DNA from: Ochotona curzoniae
Taxonomy: Eukaryota; Chordata; Mammalia; Lagomorpha; Ochotonidae
DNA: 64,000 nucleotides
Reading direction: 5' to 3'
Assembly (NCBI RefSeq): GCF_017591425.1
Contig: NW_024465885.1
Span: 46,433,001 to 46,497,000 of the forward strand
Shown: positions 46,131 through 56,911 of the stretch, one piece after another
How positions within the stretch are numbered: the first letter of the stretch is position 1
Layout: every line of letters starts with the position of its first letter
Notes under the pieces: generated by a model
Database searches by the model: none
What the model was told of the DNA's origin: nothing
What the model saw: the letters and a program-made list of their open reading frames with translations, nothing else
Translations under genes and position numbers: made by a program

Positions 46131-47428
46131 CTGACTAGGCTGCAACACCCACTGCTACAAGTAAGTGCCAGGTGTGCGGGCACACCAGGCCCGGCTGCAG
46201 CTCCTGCTGGTGCACACAAGAACTGGGGCCAGGGCCCTGTAAGAGGCCAGTGGTGAGCCTTGCAGGTGTAAAACCCTAACCAGCTGTAATCCTGTGGAAA
46301 ACTCCAAGAACTCAGGGCAAAGGTCCTGAAGCAGCTGGAATGGAAAAGCACGGGCACAGGAACTCCCTAATCCTCCAGCTGTGCTCACAGATCATAGGTG
46401 CTTCTTCTGGCATCCACTGTTTATTAGTGGCCTATTAGAAGAACACGTTGTCCACTGATTGACCCTCCTTGCATGCAAACCACATCCTGTTTCAGACCCT
46501 ACTTCCTTATGTCTACAGGACCCTCAGTCTTCTGCAGGTGAGACACTTTGGCTATTGACCATCAGTAGTCTGTTAGTCTCTCTGTGTGTGATTATCAACT
46601 CTGTTCACCAAGTTCCTCAGCACTGTACAGTGAACAGGCCGGATGTGGGCACAGTTCTCACTGGGCCATGGGGGTTGTTCTGACCAGGCTTCAGCACCTG
46701 ATGGTACACACGTCAGGTCTGGTGAGCAGGCCTGGAAGGGATCCTTAGCACCCCCCAGTACAACTAGCGGTTGGGTCAGGCCACAGCACCTGCTGACGCA
46801 GGTGGAGGCCATGTTTGGGTTGTGGGCCTGGCCTGGAGTTCTTGGGGTCACCCTGGCCAGGCCACAGCATTCTCCAGTGTACATGAGAGCTGGATCTGGG
46901 GATCCACTATGCATGGTCTCTTAGAAATTGGCTTGATGGGTCCACCCCACTCAATTCCCCACCTCAGGGAACACTTCATGGACATTTGAGCACACGTTTT
47001 AGGACTGGGCCACCCACCTGCTGACTCTGTATAAGGAGAGACAACATACTGGGATGCACATGAAAGACAGGATGCTGGTCTCTCTGATTCAAAGAGGACC
47101 TTGAGTGCCTCACCAAAAGATGGAAAGAAGAGCAGGCTGAACAATGCCACAGGACAATCTGCACCCAGTATCTAAGGCTATGGGTATACGGAAAGATGGA
47201 CAGCTGGCAAGTATGGGAAACGGTGTCTCATACCAGGTGCAGCGAAGCCAATACCATCTCAGAATGTTCTAGATCACACCAGTAACACCCCCAGGACATT
47301 CTTCCCATCAGAGTCCTTGGGATGAAATCAGGGGACCTTTTCTGCTCCCAGGTGCTGAGGTGATCTGGCAGCAAGGAGTGTCAGAACACCTATGGCTCCC
47401 TCAGGGTCACAGGAGGGAGGGTGGGGGC
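46130..47428 (+). repeat. G-rich array family, copy 4
   Basis: G-rich units from about 46135, a less clear stretch 46390-46640, more units to about 46990, then the tail: 'gatggaaagaagagcagg' at about 47122 parallels 'gatgaaaagcagaacagg' at about 33761. Bounded by truncated SINEs on both sides. Confidence 0.6.
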
Positions 47429-47672
47429 TTCTGCTCCACTTCCCATCCAACTCCCTGCATGTGGCTTCGGAAAGCAGTGAAGGACAGCCCAAAGCCTTGG
47501 GACCCTGCACCTGTGTGGGAGACCCAGAAGAAGCTCCTGGCTTTGGATAGACGAAGCTCCAGCCATTGTGGCCACTTGGGGAGTGAACCAGCGGACAGAA
47601 GATCTTTCCTTCTGTCTCTCCCTCTGTAACTCTGACTTTCCAATAAGAATAAATGTCTTTATAAAAAAAATA
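47428..47672 (+). mobile_element. SINE, 5'-truncated
   Basis: Begins within the body ('gctccacttcccatcc'), tail 'aagaataaatgtctttataa'. Confidence 0.85.
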
Positions 47673-47823
47673 ATAAGTTTAAAGAAACCTTTTCTGATAC
47701 AAGAGTCCTAAATCATAAACAATATTGGGCACGATTAGCATAGTAAGTCTGAAGCAATGGAGGCAAATTTTATGTATTTACTTATAGATTTGTGTATTTA
47801 TACACAGATTTTATGACAGTTCT

Positions 47824-48120
47824 TTTTTAAAAAGTTATTTACTTTTATTGGAAAGGCAGATTTACAGAGAGGAGGAAAATCAGAAAAAGATCTGTTTGCT
47901 GGTTTATTCTCCAAATGACCTCAAGCCCTGGAGCAGAGCCGATCTGAAGCCAGGAGCTTCTTCCGGATGTCCCCCGTGAGTGGCCAGGTCCCCTTGCTCC
48001 TGGGCCTGCTGCTGCTTTCCTGGTGGCTTTGGCAGGGAGCTGGACAGGAAGTGGGGTAAGCTGGGGTATGCGACGCCAGCACCCAAAGCACAGGATTAGC
48101 GTTACATCATGACGCCCGCC
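47824..48120 (-). mobile_element. SINE just upstream of the MORC3 CpG island
   Basis: 'aaagttatttacttttattg' to 'catcatgacgcccgcc'. Confidence 0.82.
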
Positions 48121-48339
48121 TCTATGTTAACTTGAATTTTCGCAAAGCAAACTTGTGGTTCCTGCCATCTCATCATGACAAGGCATTTTCGAGAACCTTC
48201 TAGTCATTTTGTCCAGCAAATGCCCTAACTTGTATCTATTCCTTGGACAATTAGGATGACTTCTGATCATTCTCGGGGCCCACCCAAACGGCACCCGATG
48301 GGCCACACAGGGCTTCCTGGGAGCCTCAAGTTCACCTCC

Positions 48340-48561
48340 GCGTCGTCGGGGGTTCGAGCCCCGACGCCCCGAGCGCATGCGCCCTTGACCCGCCGAGCCG
48401 GACCCACAGCGCTCTACACAGTCCGGGTCGGACTTTGACGGGAAGGCGGAAGTGCGGGGGCGGGGCCCCGCCGGCCCGCCCCGGAAGTGGGCGTGTCCAC
48501 GGCGACCCCGCAGTTGCCCCGCTGCAGCGGAGGCCGGTCCCGGCTTTGTAGCTGGCTCAAG
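48340..48561 (+). promoter_or_regulatory. MORC3: MORC3 core promoter with NRF1, GC-box and ETS motifs
   Basis: Directly visible motifs: palindromic NRF1 site GCGCATGCGC at 48373-48382, ETS-type GCGGAAGTG near 48447, GC box GGGGGCGGGGCC at 48456-48467, and ETS-type CCGGAAGT at 48481-48488. There is no TATA box. This is the usual layout of a housekeeping TATA-less promoter. The transcription start probably lies between about 48490 and 48550; it cannot be fixed from sequence alone. Confidence 0.8.
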
Positions 48562-48600
48562 ATGGCGGCGCAGCCACCCAGCGGGATCCGCCTCAGCGCG
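48562..48600 (+). CDS. MORC3: MORC3 coding exon 1 (first 13 codons)
   Basis: ATG in 'aagATGg' context; encodes MAAQPPSGIRLSA and ends at a consensus donor 'gtgagc' at 48601. Human MORC3 begins almost identically (as recalled, differing at one residue), and the gene follows DOP1B on the same strand in human. Known: MORC3 is a nuclear GHKL-type ATPase with a CW zinc finger that reads H3K4 methylation, associates with PML bodies and takes part in chromatin silencing, including of endogenous retroviruses. Only the leader before the ATPase fold is here. I searched the rest of the window for exon 2 and did not find it, so intron 1 is at least 15.4 kb. Confidence 0.9.
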
Positions 48601-49607
48601 GTGAGCAGCCGCAAGGGGTGGAGCGGGCCGTGTCCCAGGAGGGCGGGCGGGCGGGCCGGCGGAGCGGAGGGAGGGCGGCAGGCGGTGGGCCGTGCGCGGC
48701 GGCCGGAGCCGGCCAGGGGGGACGGGGACCGCCATCTCGCTCCCGTCGGCGGGGCGGCTCGGGCCGGGGCGGGCTGCGTCCCGTCGTCTCCGGCTTAGGT
48801 TTCTGTTTTGCTCTGGCGGCTTCGGGGCGGGCCCGAGCCCCGGCCCCTCCTCCCCGTCGCCCGCCTCACAGCTGTCGTCCGAGGGCAGCGCCTCGGCGGG
48901 CCAGCCCTCGCGTCCACCCCTCAGGGCCCCCGGCCCGTCTCTGCCCGACGGGGACCGGGACGGGGACAAGGCGGGAACGGCCCTGTGCGGGCTGCCCGGG
49001 GACCTTGGCCTCCCGCCGGCGGCGGCTCGGGGCCCGGGCTGCTGCCCACGGGCTGCCCCGAGTCGAGTCCGGACTAGTCTGACCGGCCGCGGTATCCCCT
49101 GCAGCCGAAGGCGTCAGGCCCGGGTCCCCCGGCCGCCTTCCCTCTCGTCCCCTCCGCTGGCGTCTGGAGTCTGGGAAATCCGCGAGGCGTTTCGCGCGTC
49201 CTAAGCCTCCTGGAACGGTCACCCGAAGTGACTTGGAGTCCCAGGTCCTCCGACTGGTGGGCGTGGCCTCGCCACCTGATTGTCCGGAGAAAGTTTCCTG
49301 CGCTCTTTTGCGCACGGTTGATGGTTGTGGGTCTGCAGAGCTGTACCTCGGCGCCGCGGTCTTGGCGGCTGTGGGATGGTGGAAATCAGAGTTCACGGCC
49401 GCGCTGGTGGTACACGCACCTCTGGAGGGGGCCATTGTTCTGTGACTTCATTCATTCCGCCAGGTCCTTAGCAACGAGCGCTGGACTTGGCCGGTGTGCT
49501 GTGGATCAAGGGAGACCTGGTGTTACCCGCACGTTGTACTGTTGTTGGGTTGAGCACGTTTCACCTTTGTTTTCCCAATTTAGTGTATGGGTTTCTGTTT
49601 TGTTTGT

Positions 49608-49830
49608 GCTTGAAAGGCAAAGCGGCAGCAGCAGCAGCAGCAGCAGGAGAGAGAGATGGCAGGGTTGCGCCAGGCTGACCACAATCCAGAGACTCAATCC
49701 AGAGCTCTCACGTGGGAGGCACAAGTCCAGGAAATTGAGCCCTCACCTGTTGGCTCCCAGCTGCAGCAGCAGGAGCCTGGATCTGAGAGGAGTGACCTGT
49801 GTGGGATTTGGGTGTGGCGAGCCCTGGCTT
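49608..49830 (-). mobile_element. Old SINE with (CAG)n expansion
   Basis: 'gcttgaaaggcaaagcgg' then six or seven CAG units, then the antisense body. Confidence 0.65.
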
Positions 49831-50317
49831 CACCTCTGCCACTGTGTCTGGCCTCTCCCCTTATACGTTTTATTTTTCTGAATTGCCTGTTCATATTCTT
49901 GGCTCATTTTTCTCTTTCCTTTTCCTTGGGCGCGGGATCTGCTGCCTTATGAGTTCTTCACATGAACTGGATAGAGTCTAGGGTTTGCCTGCTCTCATAC
50001 AGTTTTTACCACTTTGAATATGGCGGGTCAGTTTTCCTTACCGTTGCCTGTAAATATTATTCGTTCATTGTCCACTCCTCCCGCTGTGAATCAGCGCAAT
50101 GCTAATTCTTTCCAGTTAGCCACGAGTGTTAGAAAGCCTGGCCTCCTTTCCTGTAAAATCTCTTTGTTTAAGGCCTAGCTCCTTCCTGCTGCCATCTTGG
50201 ATCAAACTCTGGTCCAGAAAGCTGTAATGGAGGAGACGACTGACTTGGCTTCCTCATCTCGGTGCTCTCTCCTCTCCCCGGCCCTGTTAAAAGCTGTTCT
50301 AGATTGAGGCGAAGGGA

Positions 50318-50588
50318 ATGTGTGGTCAGGTGCCCCCTTTGATGCTGGCATCCCGTTTGTGCCCAGTTCATGCCCTGGGTGTTGTCTTGCGATCCATGTC
50401 TCTAGCTTGGGAAGGCAGTGGAGGATGACTGGATTATCCGAGTCCCTGAACCCGCAGTGGGAGACGGCATGAGGCTCCAGCCCACGCCAGCCCTGGCTGT
50501 TAGGGCCATTGGGGAGCAAACCAGAGGTTGGAGCGTGTCTCTGTCACTCTGCCTTTCAAATAAATAAGCAAATCTTTCAATAAAAAGG
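50318..50588 (+). mobile_element. SINE, shortened
   Basis: 'cctttgatgctggcatcccg' to 'aaataaataagcaaatc'. Confidence 0.8.
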
Positions 50589-50787
50589 TGAGGTGACAAA
50601 GAATAGAGATGGGAGTCAAAAAACAGTTTTGGGGGGCCATTATTGTTGGGCGCCTCTCTGGGCGCAGCAGCTTAATGTGCTAGATCCTTTGTAAGCCATG
50701 TGGGCCATTTGGAGCCTCACTGACAGAACTCTGCCATCTGTGGCGTCTGGACAGTTCCCCACCAGCCTCTTTGCGTTAGGCTAGGAG

Positions 50788-50980
50788 TTGGCACAGTACA
50801 GCTCGCGGGCCACAATCCAGCCCAGCACCTGTTTTTGTATGGTCTGTGAGCTAAAAGTGATTTATTTGTACGTTCATAAATGGCTGGGAAGAAGTCAAAT
50901 ATTTCACGACATGAGATTTACATGAATACAAATTGTAGCCTTCATAAAGTTTTATTGGAACATAGCTATGCACGAATAAC
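50788..50980 (-). mobile_element. Ancient hAT-type DNA transposon fragment (MER1-like)
   Basis: 'ggagttggcacagtacagct', 'cgggccacaatccagccc', 'cacctgtttttgtatgg' and 'aaagttttattggaacatag' match, in order, the well-known mammalian MER1/Charlie repeat. Family name from memory. Confidence 0.65.
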
Positions 50981-51673
50981 AGCTGAAATGCTTGCATTAC
51001 GAGAGGGCTCAAAATTACTGACCTCATGCGTTTGTCAAAAGCCACAGAACTCGAGGCACAACAGGTGCCCGTCATGTATTAAGACATGAACATGTGATTT
51101 GGAATGTTGGAAACCCCAGGTGGAGGCAGAGGGACGGCAGCTTTACAGAATGTGCGCGTTTGCCGGCGTTCCTCAGTAAATGCTGCTACGGCCTATTTGC
51201 CCTCTTTACCTCTGTGATTCCAGATTTCGGCGCGTGCTTGTCCGTCCTGCGCCTCTGTCTCTGCTTGGCTCAGTGACCCTGTGCTTTGTTACAGCTCTCT
51301 ATGCACAGCTGAGCGACCCTATGCAGACTGATTTTGTTCTCTTGCTTATGCAGTGTTTTGTTTTCCTTGAAGTTGATCATTGATTTATTTAGATTTTGTT
51401 TAGTTTTCTCAGAGCTGATCACTCGTTCATCCAAACTGACAGACAGCTGGGAAATCTTTTCCAGATGTTTTTGGATACACACGGTGTTTTGGTAGTGGAG
51501 GGAGCCACTGGGTTGGATGTGATTAGGGGCTTCCCTTCCATCTTTCTGTGGAAATTTCCTTGTTAGTGGAAGTGGCTGAGGGCTCTTGACTTGCAGACAT
51601 GAGGGTAGTGGTTGACAGGTAGCAGAGTGTAGTGAGAGGGGTGCAGGCTGCAGAGTGGACTGCTGCAGAGACC

Positions 51674-51735
51674 AGAACACACCAGCCAGGGCTGGAACAC
51701 ACCAGCCAGGGCCGGAACACACCAGCCAGGGCCGG
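51674..51735. repeat. 20-bp minisatellite, 3 units
   Basis: Repeats of 'gaacacaccagccagggccg', the first with T for C at one site. Confidence 0.9.
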
Positions 51736-52413
51736 CACGCAGGGATCTGAGAAACTGGTTTCGTGGGTGTGAAGCAGATGACATTCCTCCCAAGGTATTA
51801 TGCTCCAATGCTGTTGGCCTGAAACCTGCTTGGTGCCGGACAGAGAGGACTCTGCTTGGGGGTAGCTGGGACCACCTGGAACCATCAGGTTCCTGCAGTC
51901 CAGGCAGGATTCTGTGGGGATGAGACACCGGGCTGCCACCCAAGCTGCCACGCTCCTTTCTACACTTGCTTTGTGCGCCTTAGGCCCCTTGCACTGCCTC
52001 CCTGCCTCCTATCCCATCGCACGTTCTGTGTGTTTTGGATTAATTCCTTGGTCAGCACCTTACCTCGGTGATGTGGACAGTAGGGCTCTGTGTCCCTTCC
52101 CAGAGGTCAAAGCCTGACTGGCTGACAGCTCCGTGCGACGGTACACAGTCACGCGGGAATCATGAACCTACCCAGCTCAGAGGATTGTTCTAAACATCAG
52201 AGGAGCAAAGGCCTGCGGAGGTGGGCGGTGGCATTTGCTGTGTTTATTCCCGTCAGTGGTGGAGCGCTTCACGCTTCCCCACAGCAGGTGTGGCTTCCTG
52301 AGGAAAGCGTACGGGAGGTGAAAATATTTCATGCTGTTTCTTTCTTGAAAATAGGTTTTACTTCTCCTGTTTGTTCTTTTTGCACTCCCTTACTCAGTTT
52401 TATTTGTGTAGTT

Positions 52414-52713
52414 CTTTAATATTTTATTTTTATTGCAAACTCAGATATACAGAGAGGAGGAGAGACAGAGAGGAAGATCTTTGTCCAATGATTCAATGCT
52501 AAAGTGACTGCAAAGGCTGATGCTATGCCGATCCGAAGCCAGGAGCCAGGAGCCTCTTCCAGGTCTCCCACACGGGTGCAGGGTCCCAAGGCTTTGGGCC
52601 ATCCTCCACTGCTTTTCCAGGCCATAAACAGGGAGCTGGATGGGAAGCGGGGCTGCTGGGATTAGAACTGATGCCTATATGGGATCGTGGCGCGTTCAAG
52701 GTGAGGACTTTAT
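52414..52713 (-). mobile_element. SINE
   Basis: 'taatattttatttttattgc' to 'gcgttcaaggtgaggac'; the terminal head portion is missing. Confidence 0.88.
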
Positions 52714-52714
52714 T

Positions 52715-52930
52715 TTAATCCAGTTTACTAATCTGTGACGTTTGATTGAGCTTAAGCTATTTACATTCAGGGTTAATATGTATGGGTGATAATTTGGTCC
52801 TGTCATTTTAGGAATGGGTTGTTCATTGATTTAGTCTTCTATTGTCATTTTACTGGGATGTTCTTCCCATTTGCCTTTGGTTTTGGTTTTGGTAGGTGCT
52901 ATTCCTCTTCTCTGTCAAGAGAACATCTTG
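52715..52930 (-). mobile_element. L1 ORF2 fragment (minus strand)
   Basis: 'gctatttacattcagggtta' and 'ataatttggtcctgtcattt' match the antisense of a conserved L1 reverse-transcriptase stretch. Recognised by eye. Confidence 0.6.
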
Positions 52931-52933
52931 AAT

Positions 52934-52972
52934 GGGCCCGGCGGCGTGGCCTAGCGGCTAAAGTCCTCGCCT
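52934..52972 (+). mobile_element. 39-bp SINE head fragment
   Basis: Perfect-looking SINE 5' end, from 'gggcccggcggcgtggccta' through 'cctcgcc', that stops before the B box. Confidence 0.9.
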
Positions 52973-52973
52973 T

Positions 52974-53076
52974 CTGTTGCTTTCCTAAACTCATTAGCAG
53001 GAAGCTGGCTCGAAAGTAGAACAGCCAGAACAGGAAGTAGTGCTTGGAGGCAGAGGTTTAACGCCAACACTGGCTC
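52974..53076 (-). mobile_element. SINE 5' half, opposite strand, fused to the head fragment
   Basis: 'ttgctttcctaaactcatta' to 'aacgccaacactggctcc'; more diverged than the head it abuts. Confidence 0.75.
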
Positions 53077-53381
53077 CTCTTGTCATTTGACTTCTAGATT
53101 AGAAGTTATTTCTGTAAGAGTTTAAGATATGCTTTATTGCAAGGTTGTGGAGACTTTTTTTTTTTTACAAATATCCTTAAATGTTTCTGTTCTTGTTTCC
53201 TGTTTTCCTTTTCCTTCCTTCCTTAGATTTCCTCCATTTATTCTTATATTATTATTTTTATGCACTTATTCTGTCTTTTCAAAATCTCCTTGGACAAAAT
53301 GTATCATGGATATATTTATCATAGTATTTTTTGAAATTCTGTTCACTATATTGTCTCTGGTTTCTTTTCCTGTGTGCTTTT

Positions 53382-53696
53382 TTTTTTTTTTAAAGATTTA
53401 TTTTTATTACAAAGTCAGATTTTCAGAGAGGAGGAGGAGAGACAGAGAGGAAGATCTTCCGCCCAATGATTCACTCCCCAAGTGAGCGCAACGGCCGATG
53501 CTATGCCGATCCGGAGCCAGGAGCCAGGAACTTCTTCTGGGTCTCCCACACAGGTGTAGGGTCCCAAGGCTTTCCCAGGCCACACGCAGGGAGCTGGCTG
53601 GGAAGTGGAGCTGCCGGGATTAGAACCGGCGCCCATATGGGATCCTGGCACGCTTTCAAGGCGAGAACTTTAGCTGCTAGGCCACGCCGCTAGAAC
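53382..53696 (-). mobile_element. Near full-length SINE
   Basis: 18-bp duplication CTTTTCCTGTGTGCTTTT at 53364-53381 and 53697-53714. Confidence 0.95.
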
Positions 53697-54246
53697 CTTT
53701 TCCTGTGTGCTTTTGGATTCTAACTTTAAACATTCTTAGATGTGTGGAGATGATTAGCCTTCTGCCCGCATTCGGGAGTGAGCTGATGTGACAGGCTGTG
53801 TGTGTCCTCTGACAGCTTGGGTGTTGGGTCATCAAATAGCACGGAGAACCAGGAGAATGGGAAGGGCTAAGCCACAAAATAAAGTTCATTTTAAAAAGAG
53901 AATAACAAAAATAAGATGTCCTGAAAGGCTGGATAGACTTGTGTAGGAGCCAGATAGAACTTTCAGAAATCACTTTTTGCTAGAGGACTTCACTGTCTGG
54001 TCTCCTTGGAGGGTGTGCGTGGTCCTGCTGCCTGCTTGTCGGGGGCCTGGGCCGCAGGAGGAAGACGCAGTCGCTCGGTCCAGCCTTGCCGTGCGTTTGC
54101 TTGTTCCGTGTTCAGTCGTGTGGAACACTCCATCCTTCTTTCCTGCCAGGCTGAAGCTCTGTTCAATGGGAGCTCCCCACCCTCCCTTTCAGTCCTGCGA
54201 CATACTGTTCCACTGCTGTCGGCTCCCCCCACCCCAGGGATGGTAA

Positions 54247-54378
54247 GGGGTCTTCAGAAAATTCATGGGAAAACTGATACAATGAAAAATGGCCTGCTTG
54301 GATTTCTGGGGTTGTTTTTTGTTTGTTTCTTTGTGTATCTGAAAATTTTCCACCCCCCATAAAGTTTTTGAAGTACTT
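54247..54378. mobile_element. MITE-like element with ~20-bp terminal inverted repeats
   Basis: 'gtcttcagaaaattcatgg' at the left is nearly the reverse complement of 'ccataaagtttttgaagtac' at the right. Family not assigned. Confidence 0.5.
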
Positions 54379-55319
54379 GGTACAGGCTGCACCTTTCTGT
54401 GACTTGTTCATTACCTTAACGTCTTCCAAGTTCATCCAGGTTGCAGCATCTCAACACCCCCCCCCCAAAGAAAAAAAAAGGCCACCTATTAGCCCACTCT
54501 AAACCTCTGCTATACATAGGAGGTGTGTATTGGTTCCCGGTCCTAAGCCCTTGGAATTTCCTGAGTGCTAATAGGTGGAGAGGCATCCTTTGTTACTCAC
54601 AATGAGCCTGTTTTCCACCTTACCTCAGTTTATTCTAATGAAGTGCTTTTTGCTTTTTTAATTTGAAAGGTGGAAAGACAAGCTGAGGGCATTCCGTTCT
54701 GCTGATTAACTGCTCTGAGGGGACACAACACCAATCTGAGTAGCCCTATTTGGGTTGAGGAGTAGGAACCCAGCCGCCTGCTGTGTCCCAGGGTGCGCCT
54801 AGAATATGTCGGAAAGGCAGGCACTTGGGTTCAGGCTGTGGGGTCCCCAGCAGCATCTTGGTGCCGCTCATGCAGCTTCCTGATGGAGACTAGTCGCCAG
54901 GTGTGCTGATATGCCCCAGGAGGTTGGGAGTTTCCGCCTCAGCCTCCTCTTTGACCTACAGGAAGGTGTGAAGGGCAGCTGATTGAGCCATCACCACAGT
55001 CGGTGATTAATCAACCATACCTACTTAGTAGGGCCTCTGTAAATCCTAGGGGAGATTTGTGTTGGTGAGTCCTTGGGTGCCAGGAGGGAAGCCCCGGCTG
55101 CTTCCCCACAGCTTGTCCTCTGCATTGAGCTGCTCATCAGTGTCCTTTGTAATAACCCAGCAGTGAGACAGTAGACCTCAATGTTTGTTGAGCTCTGTGA
55201 CCCATTCTAGCCAATCATGAGGCTTCAAGAGGCAGTCGTGGGACCCCCAGTCGTGATTGGTCTGTTAGAGGTATGGGAAGCCTGGACTTGACGTTGGCAT
55301 CACCATATGTTCTGTTGTT

Positions 55320-55530
55320 ATTTCTTAGAGATAATATTTAATGGCAGAGAATCTTCTCTTCACTGGCACACTCCCCGGGAAGCTTGCAACAGCTCAGGGC
55401 TGGGCCAGATGAAAACCAGGAGGGATGGCTAGGACCCAGGTACTGGTCTGCCCCCTGCTGCTCCCCAGGGTCATTAGCTGGGAGCTGGATCAGAAGTAGA
55501 GCAGTGGAAACCAGCATTTCAGGCAATATT
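55320..55530 (-). mobile_element. Old SINE, shortened
   Basis: 'tttaatggcagagaatcttc' to 'gaaaccagcatttcaggc'. Confidence 0.65.
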
Positions 55531-55606
55531 TAAATTGAGTAAATCATTGTATTCTTGCTGGTGTTAAGAAAGAGAATGTATTGTTATGTGGGGGAAAAAA
55601 ATCTCA

Positions 55607-55890
55607 GGACCACCATTGTGGCAAGGCAAGAAAAGCTGCTTGCAATGTCAGCTGTTGCTGTGTTTTGAGTGCTAGTTTGAGTCCCAGCTGCTCCCTTCTA
55701 ATCCAACTCTGCTAATGTGCCTGGGAAAGAAGTGGGAGATGGCCCGAGTGTTTGGGTCCCTGTGCCCATGTGGGAAACCTGGAAGAAGCTCCTGGCTTTG
55801 GTCTGACCCAGCCCTGAGTGTTGCAATTTGGGGAGTGAATCAGCAGATTAGAATATCCTGCTTCCGTGTTTGTAACCCTCTTTCACTGTA
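55607..55890 (+). mobile_element. SINE, older
   Basis: 'accattgtggcaaggcaag' to 'ctctttcactgtaacc'. Confidence 0.8.
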
Positions 55891-55907
55891 ACCATTTCTT
55901 CTTCCTT

Positions 55908-56222
55908 TTTTTTTTTCTTTTAAGATTTAGTTTGTTTTGATAGTTAAGAGTTAGAGATGGTAAAGAGACAGAGATGGTTCATCCGTTTGGTTCTCTCCCC
56001 AGTTACAACAGCAGGAGTTGGGTCAGTTTGACTCTGGGAGCCAGGAGCTTTTTCCTTGTCTCCCATGTTGGCAGAGGCCCAGGGTCTGGCGGCGTCCTCT
56101 GCTGTTTCCCAGAACGTTAGCAGGGAGCTGGATTGGAAGAGCAGCCGGGCATGACCTGGTGCCCATGTGGGATGCTGCTGCTGTAGGTTCAGGATTAGCT
56201 TGCTATGCCACTGTACCAGCCC
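55908..56222 (-). mobile_element. SINE, upstream of the RPL22L1 retrocopy
   Basis: 'ttttaagatttagtttgttt' to 'atgccactgtaccagccc'. Confidence 0.82.
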
Positions 56223-56383
56223 TTGTAACTCTCAAATAAAAAAATTTTAAAGTGATTTATTTATTAAAAATCCCACACATTAAGATGGTGCTGCAGAAAG
56301 ATAAAAAGCCCAAGAAGTCAACCTGGAGGTTTAATTTGGACTTCACTCATCCTACGGAAGATGCAATTTTTGTTTCTGGAAAT

Positions 56384-56449
56384 GTTTGCATCTTTCCTAG
56401 TGAATATATAGTTTTGTACTAGTTTTGCGTTCTTTCTGTTTTAAAGTAG
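56384..56449 (+). other. 66-nt non-coding insert at an exon-exon junction of the RPL22L1 retrocopy
   Basis: Lies between 'tctggaaat' and 'gaacagtttct', where the parent mRNA should be continuous. It ends in a pyrimidine-rich run followed by 'aaagtag', which looks like a 3' splice site. Could be a retained piece of parental intron from an alternatively spliced transcript, or a later unrelated insertion. Confidence 0.6.
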
Positions 56450-56603
56450 GAACAGTTTCTCTGGGAGAAGGTTAAAGTCAGTGGGAAAACTGGCCATCTC
56501 TGGGAGGTTGTGCACCTTGAACGCTTCAAGAACAAAATCACAGCTGTTTCTGAGAAACAGTTCTCTAAAAGGTATTTGAAATACCTTTTCAAGAAATATC
56601 TTA

Positions 56604-56911
56604 GGGGGCCTGGTGTGGTGGCCTAGTGGCTAAAGTCCTCACCTTGAACGTACTGGGATCCTATATGGACACCCTGCTTCCCATCCAGCTCCCTGTGTGT
56701 GGCCTGGGAAAGCAGTTGAGAATGGCCCAAAGCCTTGGGGTCCTGCACCTGTGTGGGAGACCTGGAAACTCCTGGCTCCTGGCTTAGGATCAGCTCAGCT
56801 CTGGCTGTAGCAGCCTCTTGGGGAGTGAATCATTAGATGAAAGATCTTCCTCTCTGTATCTTCTTATCTATGTATATTTGACTTTCCAATAAAAATAAAT
56901 CTTAAAAAAAT
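56604..56911 (+). mobile_element. SINE inside the RPL22L1 retrocopy
   Basis: 10-bp duplication AAATATCTTA / AAATACCTTA (56594-56603, 56912-56921; one mismatch) made from the pseudogene's own sequence. Confidence 0.93.

Larger units (their letters stand above)
48280..49480 (+). promoter_or_regulatory. MORC3: CpG island spanning the MORC3 promoter and exon 1
   Basis: A sharply bounded stretch dense in CpG and very G+C-rich, in contrast to the CpG-poor surroundings. It covers the upstream promoter, exon 1 and the first 900 bp of intron 1. Long ORFs here on both strands are composition artefacts. Confidence 0.9.

Noticed and set aside
48346..48366. tRNA T-arm-like hairpin (gtcgggg-gttcgag-ccccgac)
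   Set aside because: The 7-bp stem has the wrong register for a T-arm, and no A box, anticodon arm or acceptor stem is found upstream. Probably a chance hairpin in the GC-rich promoter.
48127..48969. 280-codon minus-strand ORF and several + ORFs up to 217 codons near MORC3
   Set aside because: They lie in the CpG island, where stop codons are rare. The sequence is Arg/Pro/Gly-rich with no family similarity and overlaps the MORC3 promoter and exon 1.
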